Part shown: positions 7,871-9,029 of the stretch, one piece after another
How positions within the stretch are numbered: the stretch's first letter is position 1
How the letters are laid out: each line of letters opens with the position of its first letter
From: an uncultured Bacteroidota bacterium
GTDB lineage: Bacteria; Bacteroidota; Bacteroidia; Chitinophagales; Chitinophagaceae
Reading direction: 5' to 3'
Assembly (NCBI GenBank): GCA_946479615.1
Contig: CAMLGR010000172.1
Span: forward strand, 1 to 9,029
DNA length: 9,029 nucleotides
The notes under the pieces: generated by a model
Database searches by the model: none
What the model was told of the DNA's origin: nothing
Seen by the model: the letters and a program-made list of their open reading frames with translations, nothing else
Made by a program: the position numbers and the translations under genes

Positions 7871-9029
7871 ATGAGTCAATCATCATCAACATTCAGTAAG
7901 GGTTATATCATTGGAATTTCTTTTATATCCGCCTTAGGAGGATATCTTTTTGGATTCGACTTTGCTGTGATATCCGGGGCTTTACCATTTTTACAAAAAG
8001 AATTTGGACTGGATGCATACTGGGAAGGATTTGCAACCGGTAGTCTTGCATTAGGGGCAATAATAGGTTGTATCATCGCAGGCAATATGGCAGATCGGTA
8101 CGGACGCAGGCCGGGTCTTTTATTAGCTGCAGCAATATTCGGTATTTCTTCTTTAGCAATGGCATTTTCTCCATCCAGGGATTTTTTTATTGCCTCCCGG
8201 TTTGCAGCAGGTATTGGTGTTGGTATGGCCTCCATGCTATCACCTATGTATATAGCAGAGATATCTCCGGCTCATTTACGCGGCCGTATGGTAGCGATCA
8301 ATCAGTTGACAATCGTGCTGGGTATTTTAATTACCAGCCTGGTCAATTATACTTTACGGAATGATGGCGATGAAGCATGGAGATGGATGTTTGGATTGGG
8401 AGCGGTACCGTCTGTATTATTCTTTCTTGGCGCATTGTGGTTGCCGGAGAGCCCACGCTTCTTGCTAAAAATGGGAAAAGAAGATAAAGCGAAGGCGATC
8501 CTGCTTAAGATCGGGAATGCATTCTCAGCAACTGAATCACTAAATAATATTAAACGATCCATCGAAGGTGTTAAAAAAGTTAATTATAGTGAATTATTGA
8601 AAAAAGGAATTCTTCCTTCTGTTCTCATAGGTATAGGGTTGGCCGTGTTTCAGCAATTATGCGGTATCAATACGGTATTCAATTATGCACCCAAGATATT
8701 TGAAAGCATAGGAGCCTCGCAGGATGATCAACTATTGCAAACTGTTTTCATAGGAGGAGTTAATCTTTTATTTACCATTTTAGCCATGTTACTGGTTGAT
8801 AAGCTGGGCCGTAAGCCATTGATGCTGATAGGGGCCGGAGGGTTGGCTATACTATATATCATCGTAGTGCAAATGCTTGGTTCTGGTTCTGCCAATGTAT
8901 CCTGGTTCCTGCTGGCGGCTATTGGAGTATACGCTATGTCTCTTGCTCCCATGACATGGATATTGATCTCAGAAATATTCCCGAACAAGATAAGGGGTAT
9001 TGCTATCTCTGTTTCGGTACTATGTCTTT
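7871..9029 (+). CDS. Sugar-porter-family MFS transporter, 3' end cut by window
   Basis: An inner-membrane monosaccharide transporter, probably a proton symporter of the XylE/GalP/AraE type; galactose or arabinose would fit the operon. ATG 7871 opens a frame that runs to the window edge (386 codons plus one base). The family is usually about 440-480 residues, so the last helix or so is missing. Visible signatures: GYLFGFD in TM1 (24-30), GNMADRYGRRP (71-81), RFAAGIGVGM (110-119) with PMYIAEISPAHLRGR (125-139), PESPRFL (192-198) opening the central loop, QQLCGIN with NYAP in TM7 (261-274), DKLGRKP (310-316), and PMTWILISEIFPNKIRG in TM10-11 (360-376). Positions aligning with XylE sugar ligands Gln288, Gln289, Asn294, Asn325 and Trp392 are Gln261, Gln262, Asn267, Asn298 and Trp363, all conserved. 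The 32-base gap after the GH53 gene shows no terminator, so it is probably the operon's fourth gene. Substrate cannot be fixed from sequence. Confidence 0.95.
   Translation, partial: MSQSSSTFSKGYIIGISFISALGGYLFGFDFAVISGALPFLQKEFGLDAYWEGFATGSLALGAIIGCIIAGNMADRYGRRPGLLLAAAIFGISSLAMAFSPSRDFFIASRFAAGIGVGMASMLSPMYIAEISPAHLRGRMVAINQLTIVLGILITSLVNYTLRNDGDEAWRWMFGLGAVPSVLFFLGALWLPESPRFLLKMGKEDKAKAILLKIGNAFSATESLNNIKRSIEGVKKVNYSELLKKGILPSVLIGIGLAVFQQLCGINTVFNYAPKIFESIGASQDDQLLQTVFIGGVNLLFTILAMLLVDKLGRKPLMLIGAGGLAILYIIVVQMLGSGSANVSWFLLAAIGVYAMSLAPMTWILISEIFPNKIRGIAISVSVLCL

Noticed and set aside
7903..8235. 110-codon minus-strand open frame opposite the transporter
   Set aside because: Its Ala/Pro/Asn-rich product is the mirror of hydrophobic membrane-segment codons on the plus strand; no family resemblance.
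8068..8364. 98-codon plus-strand open frame overlapping the transporter gene
   Set aside because: It lies in another frame inside the MFS gene, whose own frame carries all the sugar-porter motifs through this stretch.
1..9029. Mobile element, CRISPR array, toxin-antitoxin or defence system
   Set aside because: No transposase, integrase, terminal inverted repeats, spaced repeats or small paired genes were found; the window is filled by four carbohydrate-use genes.

Overview
The window reads as part of a carbohydrate-utilisation locus from a Bacteroidota bacterium, probably near Chitinophaga or Niastella. This placement rests on protein style, moderately AT-rich DNA, absence of Shine-Dalgarno sequences before the genes, and a GH2 / clan-A hydrolase / GH53 / sugar-porter gene set typical of polysaccharide utilisation loci (PULs). 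It is an inference; there is no rRNA or other taxonomic marker. No SusC, SusD or regulator gene lies inside the window.

Layout: positions 1-210 hold no gene. They contain a strong rho-independent terminator (about 70-103) that ends something upstream, then a leader of roughly 100 bases. Four plus-strand genes follow with gaps of 5, 15 and 32 bases, so they look like one transcription unit: (1) a secreted GH2 beta-glycosidase of 1127 residues (211-3594), with a lectin-like module apparently nested in its C-terminal beta-sandwich domain; (2) a secreted 874-residue protein with a clan GH-A TIM barrel and several C-terminal beta domains (3600-6224); (3) a lipoprotein GH53 endo-beta-1,4-galactanase with an N-terminal carbohydrate-binding module (6240-7838); (4) a sugar-porter-family MFS transporter (7871 onward) cut by the window end.

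Proposed pathway (inference from family knowledge): the GH53 lipoprotein, probably at the cell surface, cuts beta-1,4-galactan (pectic galactan or type I arabinogalactan) into oligosaccharides. These enter the periplasm, presumably through SusC/SusD proteins encoded elsewhere. The GH2 enzyme and perhaps the 874-residue enzyme trim them to monosaccharides, and the MFS porter carries galactose or a similar sugar across the inner membrane.

I see no transposon, CRISPR array, tRNA, rRNA, phage gene or defence system. The parts least explained by known families are the 874-residue hydrolase and the altered active-site surroundings and nested module of the GH2 protein.
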